Below, in pieces: positions 11,444-23,700 of a stretch of DNA of 64,000 bases; positions within the stretch are counted from its first letter, which is position 1; each line of letters opens with the position of its first letter. Source of the stretch: Anaeramoeba ignava. Its lineage: Eukaryota > Metamonada > Anaeramoebidae. The notes beneath the pieces are model-generated. The model was given only the letters and a program-made list of their open reading frames with translations. It was not told the DNA's origin and ran no database searches. The stretch is from positions 35,936 through 99,935 of the forward strand of contig JAPDFW010000006.1 in NCBI GenBank assembly GCA_028826165.1, written 5' to 3'. A program made the position numbers and the translations under genes.

Positions 11444-12946
11444 ATGGAAACTTATTCAAATTTAGAAAAACTCTCAAATGATTTAAAAAATTTATTCCAA
11501 AACCAAAAACAAAAACAAAGCAAAAACCAAAATCAAAACCAAGAAGAAAGTCATTTTGATTTTGAAATAATTTCTGAACAAGATCAAATTTCATTTAAAA
11601 CTCATAAATCAATTCTTTCTTCAAGAAGTGAATATTTTAAAACTCTTTTCAATTCAAAAATGTCAGAATATCAAGAAAAAATTACTTTAACTGATATTCC
11701 AAGTCCAACTCTATTTGCAATTCTGAATTATTTTTATTCAGGAAAAATTGAAATTAATTTAGAAAATGCGATTGAAATTTTAATTTTTGCTTCAAGATAT
11801 TTAATTGATGAATTAATAGAAACTTCTTCTTACTTTATCAAAAACAATTTGCAAATGCAAACTATTGTTGATGTTCTTAATTTATCTGAGGAAATGAGTT
11901 TAAATCAATTATTGGAATTTTGTTATCAATTTATTTCAGAAAATTTTTACGAATTTATCAAAACTTCATTTTTTCTTGAACTTGAAGAAAATCATCTAAA
12001 TTCAATTCTATCAAATGATAAAATTTTCACAAACGAATTTGAAACTTTCCAATCAATAATCAAATGGGGAAAACATAAATCAAATATCAATAAAGAAAAA
12101 GAGAATCAAAAACTTGATAATCAAGAAAGAGAGCAATTACAAGATAAAATTTCAAGTCTTGTTGATAAAATCAGATTTATTGACTTCTCAAAAAAGGAAA
12201 TTGCCAAAACTTTGAAAGAAGAATTAATTCCAAAACAAATTTCACAAAAATTAATGAACTTTCTCATTCTGAAAAACGAAAAAGATCAAGGAGAATTGAG
12301 TCAATTTATTCAAAAAGAAACTGAAGATCCGAAATCATTGATCTTCAAAGAAAGATATAAATTTGATTCAGAAATTATTCAAGAAAAAGGATATGTGAAC
12401 AAATTAAAAAAATGGATAAATGATAATCGTTTTTTTTTCAAAATGAAAAAAGGATTTTCAGCAAAAAAAGATGGATTTGATTGCAAAAAATGGCATGATA
12501 TTTGTGATAATAAAGGAAAAACATTAGTTATTATCAAAACAAAAGATAATTTTATTTTTGGAGGATTTACTCAAATTGGATTTACAACTGATAAATCAAA
12601 ATGGAGAGAAGATTCTCACTATTTTGAAGATGGATGGATTACTGATCCAAATTCCTTTATTTTTTCATTAAGAAATGACAAGAACGATAGAAAATCAGAA
12701 AAATTTTCAATTAAACAAACCCAAGATAACTTTGCTGTTTATTATAACTACTCAAATAAAGGTCCAACATTTGGAAAGGGAAATGATTTTATTTTAAATT
12801 CTAATCTACAACATGGTTATTCAAATTTTGGTTATACTTACAATCTTCCTAAGGGATTTGATTATGATACAAAAGAATCAAGAGGTTATTTAGCTGGTTC
12901 TTATGATTCTTGGGAAGTTGATGAACTTGAAACTTATTTCATTTAA
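11444..12946 (+). CDS. BTB/POZ-BACK-TLDc domain protein
   Basis: Single-exon gene of 500 residues. After a Lys/Gln/Asn-rich leader comes a BTB/POZ domain (about 38-140) with FKTHKSILSSRSEYFKTLF and a conserved strand ending in YFYSGKIEI, then a helical BACK-like stretch (about 145-260). A TLDc domain occupies about 330-500, with TLVIIKTKDNFIFGGF, the FIFSLRN strand and a terminal GSYDSWEVDELETYFI. BTB-BACK proteins often act as cullin-3 adaptors. TLDc domains are linked to oxidation resistance and V-ATPase regulation, but the function of this pairing is not fixed. BTB-TLDc proteins are common in large amoeboid protist families. It starts 130 bp after the previous gene on the same strand and converges with the AND-1 gene across 95 bp. 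No missing parts are visible. Confidence 0.9.
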   Translation: METYSNLEKLSNDLKNLFQNQKQKQSKNQNQNQEESHFDFEIISEQDQISFKTHKSILSSRSEYFKTLFNSKMSEYQEKITLTDIPSPTLFAILNYFYSGKIEINLENAIEILIFASRYLIDELIETSSYFIKNNLQMQTIVDVLNLSEEMSLNQLLEFCYQFISENFYEFIKTSFFLELEENHLNSILSNDKIFTNEFETFQSIIKWGKHKSNINKEKENQKLDNQEREQLQDKISSLVDKIRFIDFSKKEIAKTLKEELIPKQISQKLMNFLILKNEKDQGELSQFIQKETEDPKSLIFKERYKFDSEIIQEKGYVNKLKKWINDNRFFFKMKKGFSAKKDGFDCKKWHDICDNKGKTLVIIKTKDNFIFGGFTQIGFTTDKSKWREDSHYFEDGWITDPNSFIFSLRNDKNDRKSEKFSIKQTQDNFAVYYNYSNKGPTFGKGNDFILNSNLQHGYSNFGYTYNLPKGFDYDTKESRGYLAGSYDSWEVDELETYFI

Positions 12947-13041
12947 TTTCAAATTTTTTAAATCAAATTAAAAAATTTTTCAATTTCATTCCAATTTTAT
13001 TTTTTGAAATGAAAAAAAAAAAATCAAATAAAATTTTTGGA

Positions 13042-15958
13042 TTAATTTTCTCTTATTCTTTTTAAAGTTTCAAATGCATTTTGAGATAAAATATATTTTT
13101 GTGCATCTTCACCATTTGATTCTAAAGTAAGAAAAGGATTTGTTCTACGTTTTCTTTCCTTATTATTAATAGGTATTTTCTTTTGAGAATTTTGATTAAT
13201 TAATTGAGATAATTTTGGATTTGCAAAAGATCTTCGAGATTTATTTTTTTCATTCTGAGGAAAAAAGGTTTGAATTTTGATTTAAATTTTCATTTTCATT
13301 TAAATTTTCATTTGAATTTTGATTTTGATTTTGATTTGGATTTTCATTTAAAATTTGATTTGAATTTTGATTTAAATTTTGATTTGAATTTTGATTTGAA
13401 TTTTGATTTAAAATTTGCTTTTCTTCATTCTTCTTTTTTAAAATCAATTTTTCTATTTTTTCTGCTAATTCATTTAATCCAGTTTTAGAAGCTATTAGTA
13501 ATGCAATTCCTAACGATTTTTGGAAATGAAACTCTTTGCAAACTTCCCAAGCTTTTATATTGTTTCGAGTTTTACAATAAATATCATATTGGCGAACTAA
13601 TAATGAATCCGTTTCAATCCATCTTGTTTTTTGCTTTTGTGGATCTGAGTTAAATTGTTCCTTTGATTCCATTACTTTTTCAAGAATCAGTTCTTGAAGT
13701 AAATCTGAATCCTCCATTTGGCCGGAAATTGGAACAGATAGTTTCAAAGATGTGATTATTGGTTTTTTCATTGCTGAAGGAAAGGTATCTTTTGCAGAAA
13801 GAAGAATTCCATAAAATTCATTAGATGAAAGTCCAATTGGCCAATATTTCCCACCATCTTTTTGATCAATAAATTTACGGGAATCCAAAACAGGAATAAA
13901 TTGATATCCGAACCAATTATTTGACAAAACTCGCAATATTCCCAAACTATCGAAAGTAGAGAAAAGATTGCTTGAGGAAAACCCAATCCATGCAAGTTTT
14001 GACTTTGGTGATATTGAAATAAGTGATTCATGAATTTTGGATCTTGTTTCCATATCAAGGAGTTGAAATTTCAAATTATGAGTTTCATTTCCATAAACAA
14101 CGCTGAGAAGATTTTCACCGTTTGAAACAATAGAGAGAATTGGGCCAGGAATTGATAAAACAAAGAACTCTCGTCCTGTTGAAGAAAACAGACGAAGAAA
14201 GTTCAAATTAGTTGCAACCGCAATAAATTTTTTGGCACAAGCAATAGAAACTGCCGATTCTGGAGAATCCAAGCTCAATCTCCATTCCTCATTTGTCGGC
14301 CACTGATTCAAAGGTTTGTATTGAATAAGATCCATTCTTGAGTCTTCTTGATCGTTCTGAGAAGAAGAACCTGCAAAAAGCACTCCATAATGAGAAAGAG
14401 TTGCAAGTCCAACATTGTTTCTATTATTCAATCGAAAAGAACGATGTCTTGTTTGGTCATTAAATTCAACATCCAAAATTGAGAGTTCTTCTTCGTCAAT
14501 TGAGATGATTGATCCTGTCATGTTCCAGGCAAGATAACGTCTTGTATTCGATTCAAACGGAGTAGAACTTGTTTGGAATGGTTTCATTATTTGTGAGATA
14601 TCTTGTGAATTTTGCCATTCTTTCCATTTCTTTGTATTTGTAATCTGGTGAATTCTTTTGAATATTTCATGCATATTATCATTTGTAACTTCTTCAAAAT
14701 CATATTCACCTCCACCATTGTTATCACTATCCATTTCAATATCATCGATATCATCAATATCATCACCATCAGATAAAACGTTGACAGTCTCATCTTCTGA
14801 TACATTAATTGCATCCAAATCAGCATATTCATTATCACTATCTTCAACAACTTCTTCCTCAATATTCTTTTCTATTTCTTTTTCCTTTTTCTTTTCTATT
14901 TCTTTTTCCTTCTTTTTCTTCTTTTTCTTGTTTTCTTTTTTTTTTTCTAATACATTTTTCCAAGTTCCAAGTTTTCCATTACAATCCAAAATATAACAAG
15001 TTTTACTTTTGGGTGTGCCCCATCCAAATCCTACAATCTTTGTGTTATGAGCAAAATGATTAATCTCTTTCCCTGATCTTATCTTCCAAATTGTGATTTC
15101 TTTTTGATCCTCGCTTAAGGTTGCAATATATTTTGAATCAATTGAAATTCCCAGAATCAAAAAAGTATGTTTTGAAGGCTTCTTGATTGTCTTTATTTTT
15201 TCCCAAGAATCTCTTGACACAATATTTACGCAGTTGTTTTCTAGATCAGGTACGCAAATAAAGTCTCCTGTTGGGCTCCAAATTGCTCCAAATTTTCCGT
15301 TACTTGAAAATTGATGTTTTGAATTGTTTTCAAATTTTTGGATACTTTTTAAATCATTTTCAGTGAAGATTTGAGTTGTTCCATTGAATTCTGTTGTTGA
15401 AAAATATTTTCCTTTTGGATCGTAAGCAACTTTTGAAACAATTGATTCAAAAGAAGAAATTTCTTTGAATTCTTTTGGATTTTCAATGTTAATAATTCTA
15501 ATTTTAGTTTCATTAAAACTCATTATAATATTTTGAGAATTTGAATCAAAATCAATAGAATTTATTGGAAGATTTTTTCTTGCTAAAGTTGAATGATAAG
15601 AAAGGTCTTTTGAATTATAAAGATGAACTTCTGAATTTTTTGTTCCACAAGCAATAATTTGAGACTTTATTTTATTTCATTTTCAAAAATATTATTTTTT
15701 TAATTTAAATTTTATAATTGAATAATTTTATATTTATTTTACATTTTTTGATAAAGCAAAACATTGAATTCCACTTTGAAGTTTAATTTGATTTGTTGAA
15801 TTTTTTAAATTTTTTAAATGAAAACTTTTTAAAGAACCATCTAAATTACAAGTTAAAATATGTTTTTGAGAAATATTTAATAGAATATCTGAAGCATTTT
15901 TTTCATGAACATTATTCCATTCAATTTGAGAATTAAGATTAAAATTTTGATTTAACAT
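13042..15958 (-). CDS. AND-1/WDHD1/Ctf4-like replisome WD40-SepB protein
   Basis: AND-1/Ctf4 is the trimeric replisome hub linking the CMG helicase to polymerase alpha. Exon 1 is 15743-15958 and exon 2 starts at 15664 (joins as SKN/SQIIACGTKNSEV). The N-terminus is a WD40 propeller (about 1-370 of the joined protein) broken by an acidic Lys/Glu/Asp linker. The middle and C-terminal parts match the SepB/beta-propeller region: WFGYQFIPVLDSR, GKYWPIGL, ITSLKLSVPI, then the helical stretch ETDSLLVRQYDIYCKTRNN. An Asn-rich tail follows. The frame ends at a TGA at 13250-13252, but dropping one base from the A-run at 13261-13266 continues it through KNKSRRSFANPKL and NPFLTLESNG to TAA at 13042-13044, as expected for the family's basic tail. 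I therefore give 13042 as the end. No GT donor is available to explain this by splicing. Confidence 0.85.
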
Positions 15959-16139
15959 TTTAAAAGAAAAAATAAAAATTAAAAAAGAAAAAAATAATAA
16001 AATAATTATTTCTTTTTGTTTTGTTGTTTTTTTTTTTATAAACGTTAAATTTTTAATTTTTAATTAAAAAGAAAAAAATTAATTAAAAAAAAATTAACGA
16101 ATCATTATTAAAAAAGAAAAAAAGAAAAAAATAATTTTT
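15959..16139. promoter_or_regulatory. 5' flank of the AND-1-like gene
   Basis: A/T-rich stretch with short A and T runs directly upstream of the AND-1-like start codon. It presumably contains its promoter, but I recognise no defined element. Confidence 0.35.
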
Positions 16140-17717
16140 GGATTTGATTTTGTTCCACTTTTTGATTTTGATTTTAATTTTAATTTTAAATTTGTTTTTA
16201 ATTTTGAATTTGAATTTAATTTTAATTTTGATTTTGATTTAGATTTTGATTTTGATTTTGATTTTGATTTTGATTTTGATTTTGATTTTGGTTTTGATTT
16301 TGATTTTGATTTGATTTTTATTTTTGATTTTGATTTTGATTTTGATTTTGTTCCACTTTTTGAATTTAATTTTGATTTTGAAATAAATTTTGATTTTGAA
16401 ATAAATTTTGATTTTAATTTTGATTTTAATTTTGATTTTAATTTTGAATTTAGATTTAGATTTTGATTTTGATTTTGATTTTGATTTTGATTTTGATTTT
16501 GATTTTGAATTTTGATTTTGATTTTGATTTTGATTTTGATTTTGATTTTGATTTTGAATTTGATTTTGATTTTGATTTTGAATTTGATTTTGATTTTGAT
16601 TTTGTTCGACTTTTTGAATTTGATTTGATTTTGAATTTGAATTTGATTTTGAATTTGATTTTGATTTTCATTTTCAATTTGATTTTGAATTTAGATTTAG
16701 ATTTTGATTTTGATTTTGATTTTGATTTTGATTTTGATTTTGATTTTGATTTTGATTTTGATTTTGATTTTGATTTTGAATTTGATTTTGATTTTGATTT
16801 TAAATTTGATTTTGAATTTGAATTTGAATTTGATTTTGATTTTGATTTTAAATTTGATTTTGATTTTATTTTTAATTTGATTTTGATTTTGATTTTGTTC
16901 CACTTTTTGAATTTAATTTTGATTTTGAAATAAATTTTGATTTTAATTTTGATTTTAATTTTGATTTTAATTTTAATTTTAATTTTGATTTTGATTTTGA
17001 TTTTGATTTTGATTTTGATTTTGAATTTGATTTTGAATTTAATTTTGATTTTGATTTTGAATTTGAATTTGATTTTGATTTTGAATTTGAATTTGATTTT
17101 GATTTTAGTTTTGATTTTAATTTTTGATTTTGATTTTGATTTTGATTTTTGATTTTGATTTTGAATTTTAAATTTTAATTTTGAATTTTAATTTTTGAAT
17201 TTAATTTTGATTTTGAATTTTCAATTTGATTTTAATTTTAATTTTGATTTTGAATTTAAATTTAATTTTGAAATTTTAATTTTGAATTTGAATTTTGATT
17301 TTGATTTTGAATTTGAATTTGATTTTGAATTTTGATTTTTGAATTTGATTTTAATTTTAATTTTGAATTTTGATTTTGATTTTGATTTTGATTTTGATTT
17401 TTTGATTTTGATTTTAATTTTGATTTTTGATTTTTGATTTTTAATTTTGATTTTGATTTTGATTTTGATTTTGATTTTTAATTTTGATTTTGATTTTGAT
17501 TTTGATTTTGATTTTGAATTTTGATTTTGATTTTGATTTTAATTTTGATTTTGATTTTGATTTTGATTTTGAATTTTGATTTTGATTTTGATTTTGAATT
17601 TTGATTTTGATTTTGATTTTGAATTTTAATTTTGATTTTGATTTTGATTTTGATTTTGATTTTGAATTTTGATTTTGATTTTAATTTTAATTTTGATTTT
17701 GATTTTTAATTTTGATT
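16140..17717. repeat. GATTTT hexamer block with higher-order copies, between two minus-strand genes
   Basis: About 1.6 kb of GATTTT/AATTTT/AATTTG units. Embedded markers recur: GTTCCACTTTTTGA near 16153, 16350 and 16898, and a variant GTTCGACTTTTTGA near 16604. The stretch after the copies at 16350 and 16898 (with GAAATAAATTTTGATTTTAA) is nearly the same, so a unit of about 548 bp appears to have been duplicated. The block begins right at the stop codon of the SAC9-like gene and ends before the promoter of the AND-1-like gene. The long Asp-Phe or Lys-Ile frames in it are translations of the repeat and I do not count them as genes. Confidence 0.8.
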
Positions 17718-20700
17718 TTAGAAAATTGATATTTTTCCAGGAACTAAAGAAGTAGAATCATAACTTGAAAGAAAAGAAAAAATACAACAATTTCCAAAAA
17801 TTGGATCAAAATCTTCAAATTCATAAAGAAGAACAGTAGAATGAGGAACTCTTGGAATACAATATTTACTTTCAAAAACAACAACATTTTGGGAAGAAGT
17901 GATTTGAAGAGAAACTTCATGAGCTTGAGAATTACAACCATCATCTCCATGTTGAACAACATAATAAAAACCGGATAATTTTGATTCTTCAAACATAATT
18001 TTCAATTCCTTTTGTTCTTGTTTGTATTCCAATGAATTTGTTTTAATAAGTCCTTTTTTTGGAACTGCTTTCATTGTGAATTCTTGTTGAATACTTAATT
18101 GTTGAGTATTTTCAATTGGAATTTTGTTAAATAATTTAACTCCTGTTATTACAATTCGACCCAAATGGAGTTTTGCATTTTTTGCTAATTTATTTGTTTG
18201 TCTTTGTTTTTCATTAACAGGAATTGTTAATATTAATGAGACAATTTGGAAAGGTTTTTTCGTTTCAAATGTATAAACAAAACGTGAAAATGGCTCAATA
18301 AATCCAATTTCTGATTCTGATAATTCATTTCCAATTTTATCTTCATTTTCTTTTAAATTTACTTCTTGATTTGATTTGGATTTGGATTTGTATTTAAGAT
18401 TTTTATCTAAATCCCAAACACCAATCGGGAAAATATCAGGGAAATTATTTCCACACACAATATCAATTTTGGGAACATCAAAAGAATTATATCCAAGTGA
18501 ATCAACATCCAAATAAATTTTTTTCAGAATTGTTTGAGTTTCCAATGCAATCATAATTTCAACTTTTTGCTCATTAATTGGAGCATACCAAAATTCATTT
18601 TCAAATGAGTTTATATCAAATAAAATTGATTGAATTGGAAGTGAATCTAAATCTGTTGGAACATGTGATAAAATAAATGCTCTTGGAAATTTTGTTACAA
18701 TTTCTATATTTTCATTTTCATTTTGATCTTCATTTTGATTTTGATTTTCATTTAATTTTTGATTTTCATTTTCATTTTCATTTTCTAAAATTTCTTTTCT
18801 CATTAAATCAATTCCATTTTCTTTTCCTTCCTTCTTTTCATTCCATGTTTTTTTTTGAAGATCTTCCATTGTACTTGCGAGAAATTGAATTGATTGTCTT
18901 TTTTTTCTTATTCTCGAATTTTTTTTTGATTGGAATATTTTCACTTTTTCATAAATTTTGTTTTGTTTTTTTAAAATTGATTCACATGAATCACATACTT
19001 TAAAAGAAGAATCATCAAAATATTCAAGAATCTTTGTTTTTTTTTTTTTAAAATGAATAAATAAAAATAAAAATAAATAAAATAAAGATGTTTAAATTTG
19101 AAATTATTATTCATACTTTTTGATTAGTTTGAGAAACGCAATTTCCACAAAATAATTTCCCACAATATTCACATTGAAAATTAATATTTAAGTCTTGTTT
19201 TTCACATTTTCGATTTGCACATTTCCTTTGATTTTTTGAATCAATTTCAGAATATTTATTATATAATTCTTGCAATTTTTTTTTAATTTCCTCCTTATTA
19301 AATCTTTTAATATGATTTTCCACATCAAATTGTCTCAATTCTTCTTCATCAACTTCACAACAATGAAGAATTAATCTATTTCTTTCTTTTTTTGTTAATT
19401 CAAATGTGTATCTAATTTCCTCCAATTTTAAACAATCTAAAAATGAAATTTGTGATTCTTTGCTTTTTTTTAAGTGATCTATTTTTTCATTTACTGATTT
19501 TTGATAAAATTTCATTTGGATAATTTGGTTTGTTGGTTTCAATTTTGCAAGTTCATCTTTTGCTTGTTTTTTTCTTTTTTTTTTTGATTTTTTTTTCGCT
19601 TCATTTTGATTTTGATTTTGAATTTCAATTTGATTTTGATTTTGATTTTGATTTTTATCAAGAAATTGAAAATCATCATTTTTATCAAGAAATTGAAAAT
19701 CATCATTTTCATCAAATGAAGGCTTATCTTTATTTTGATTTTGATTTTCAATTTGATTTTGATTTTCAATTTGATTTTCATTTTCAATTTTAATTTGATT
19801 TTTATTTTCATTTTCATTTTCATTTTCATTTTCAATTTGATTTTGATTTTTATTTTGATTTTTATTTTGATTTTGATTTTCAATTTGATTTTCAATTTGA
19901 TTTTCAATTTGATTTTCAATTTCATTTTTAATTTCATTTTTAATTTGATTTTCATTTTCATTTTCATTTTCATTTTCATTTTCATTTTCATTTTCATTTT
20001 CATTTTCGGAATAATTCAAATTTTCATTGTTTTCAATTTTTTCATCAAATAAATCATCTGAAGTAATTTGATCTTCACTTTCTGATTCTGAAAGAAAATC
20101 ATTTGAATCAGTAAATTCAAATTTGGGTTCATCTAAAATTTCATCTTGGTTTTTATTGTGCATTTTTTCTACATAATCATCTTCAAATTGATTTCTTTCA
20201 ATATTTAGAAGAGTTTCTTCACTAATTTTTCTGTTTCTAAAAGTATTCAATGTAATCATCTTGATTTTCTCTGCATTTGGGTTTTTCTCAAATAAAAAGA
20301 TGTTATTGAAATAATTTTCAGGATGAACAACTTCTTCAAGATGTTGAATATAATTTTCTGTTTCCTTTTCTCTCAACTTTTTTTCTGATTGTTTTGGTGA
20401 TCCAAAATTAGGCATTTTTCCAAAAATATCAATTTTTCCAATCGCTAATTTTTTTGATTCCTTTCTTTGTATTTGTTCTGAAAATTTTATATAAACCAAA
20501 CGTTGAATTTTTTGTTTTTTTGTATTATTTGTTTGATTTTCTTTCATAGATTGCGAATAAGAATCTATTCTATAATATAATTTTGTTCCGTTATTGCATT
20601 TTGGAATTGGTTGATGATGATAAACAATATTCATTTTTTTAATATAATTCCCAGTATAAACATCAATAAAAGAAGGATAATGAGCATTTGCTTCATTTCT

Positions 20701-23700
20701 TATTGTTAAGCATATTTCTGTGATTATAATTGGTTTACTGAGACAGATTTGGATCTAATTATTATAGTAATTATCATAAATATTATAAATATTCAAATTT
20801 TTTAAATATATTTTTATTTTTCAATATTTAATTGTACATCAATAAAAGGAAGATCAGCTGGAAAATAACAAATTGAAAATGGATCATAAAGAATTTGCTC
20901 AATATTACCATCAGGATCTGGAAATATTTTTTCATAAGATGGACTACTTAAACACCATGTTGGATAATCAGAAACCAATTGAATTTTTTCAAATTCACCT
21001 GAATCATTAGTTAAAGAAGTAAAAAACTTTTTCTTTTTCAAACCAAGAAAAAGTTCATATTGAGATTGTCTTGTTTTATCATGAGCCACATTTTGATACC
21101 TTCTCATTAAAACAATAAGTTTGTTGTTTGGAGCACTTGATAAACTTGTAGAATAGTCTCTAATCATTGCTGTATGCATAGCTTGTGAAGATGTATAAAG
21201 AAATGATGAAATATCCCCAAGATTCACAAACAGTTTTGCTAAATATTCCAAAATTGAAGAAGAAATTAATTCCCGAATTTGCTTTAAATCCATTTTGAAA
21301 CATTGCCATTTTTGTGAATCTAAATTCTTTGTTAATCCCCATCCTAATCTTCTACACATTTCTGCTACAACTTGATTTATAATAACTATTTTTTTTTTGA
21401 ATTTTTTTTGTTAAGCAAAAAATCTTTTTTTTTAATTTGAATTATCAATTATAAATTATACAAAAAGTTCCTAAATTTGTTCTATCTAAAGAATCTGCAC
21501 AATTATATCTATGAATTCCTGTTTGTTTTGTAATTGATTTAAAGAAAGCAAATTGTCCATTTGGACAAAACACTGAATTTATTTCAAAATTATCAACTTC
21601 ATTATCATTTTCATTATCATTATCATTTTCATTATCATTTTCATTATCAAGATCAATTTCAATATCATTATCATTAAAACCAGTTGAATCAATTAAAATA
21701 ATTTCTCCAGAATTCAAATCGTAAGTTTGAAAAGATTTATAAACCTTTTCCCATAATTTCTCAATTGTTTTTGTTTTTCCTTTTGATTTCAATTTATGAT
21801 GCCAATCAAAACTAATAATTGAAAGATCACTATCAACGAAATTTTTGACGTACTCAATACCTTTTTCATAATATTGGCTTAATTGAACTTCAACATCACT
21901 TGGTTGAGATTTAAGAAAATTAACGCATGTTATATTTTTGACTTGTAATCTTTCAATTACTCTCTGAAAATAAACATCTGATAAACTAAATGGATCTTCT
22001 TTAATTATAAATTGTGGTTCTGATAATGAACTTTTCAAAGAAGTTTTCCATTTTAAAGGAACAGTTCCTCTTCTAAATAAATAAGAATACCAACTTGTAA
22101 TTCCGTTGTTTGTTTTCATCATTATAATATCGCATTCCATTTCATTTCCAGCTTCTGTTATAATTTAAATTAATATATTTAAATCAATATTTAAATCAAT
22201 TTTTAAATCAATATTTAAATCAATTTTTAAATCAATATTTTAAATCAATTTTTAAATCAATTTTTAAATCAATTTTTAAATCAATATTTAAATCAATATT
22301 TAAATCAATATTAAATCAATATTTAAATTAATATTTAAATTAATATTTAAATCAATATTTTAATCAATATTTTAAATTAATATTTAAATTAATATTTAAA
22401 TCAATTTTTAAATCAATATTTAAATTAATTATTTAAATCAATATTTAAATCAAATATTTAAATCAATATTTAAATCAAATATTTAAATCAATATTTAAAT
22501 CAATATTTTAAATCAATATTTTTAATCAATATTTTAAATCAATATTTTAAATCAATATTTTAAATCAATATTTAAATCAATATTTAAATCAATATTTAAA
22601 TCAATATTTAAATCAATATTTAAATCAATATTTAAATAAATATATTTAAATCAATATTTAAATCAATTTTTAAATCAATTTTTAAAATAATATTTAAATC
22701 AATATTTTAAATAAATATTTAAATTAATATTTAAATTAATATTTAAATCAATATTTAAATCAATATTTAAAATCAATATTTAAATCAATATTTAAATCAA
22801 TATTTAAATCAATATTTAAAATCAATATTTAAAAAATATTTAAATCAATATTTAAATAAATATTTAAATCAATTTTTAAATCAATATTTAAATCAATATT
22901 TAAATCAAATATATTTAAATCAATATTTAAATCAATATTTAAATCAAATATTTAAATCAATATTTAAATCAATATTTTAAATCAATATTTAAATCAATAT
23001 TTAAATCAATATTTAAATCAATATTTAAATCAATATTTAAATCAATATTTAAATCAATATTTAAATCAATATTTAAATCAATATTTTTAAATCAATATTT
23101 TAAATCAATATTTTAAATCAATTTTTAAATCAATATTTAAATCAATATTTTAAATCAATATATTTAAATCAATATTTAAATCAATATTTAAATAAATATT
23201 TAAATCAATATTTAAATCAATATTTAAATCAATATTTAAATCAAATATTTAAATCAAATATTTAAATCAAATATTTAAATCAATATTAAAATCAATATTT
23301 AAATCAATATTTTAAATCAATATTTTAAATTAATATTTAAATTAATATTTAAATAAATATTTTAAATAAATATTTAATCAATATTTAAATCAATATTTAA
23401 ATTAATATTTAAATTAATATTTTAAATCAATATTTAAATCAATATTTAAATCAATATTTTTAAATCAATATTTAAATCAATATTTAAATCAATATTTAAA
23501 TCAATATTTAAATCAATATTTAAATCAATATTTAAATTAATATTTAAATTAATATTTAAATCAATATTTAAATCAATATTTAAATTAATATTTTAAATCA
23601 ATATTTAAATTAATATTTAAATTAATATTTTAAATCAATATTTTAAATCAATATTAAATCAATATTTTTAAATCAATATTTAAATCAATAATTAAATCAA

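Noticed and set aside
16140-17717. Asp-Phe or Lys-Ile rich genes in the GATTTT block
   Set aside because: Open frames arise only because the hexamer lacks stops in some frames. No non-repeat protein sequence is present.
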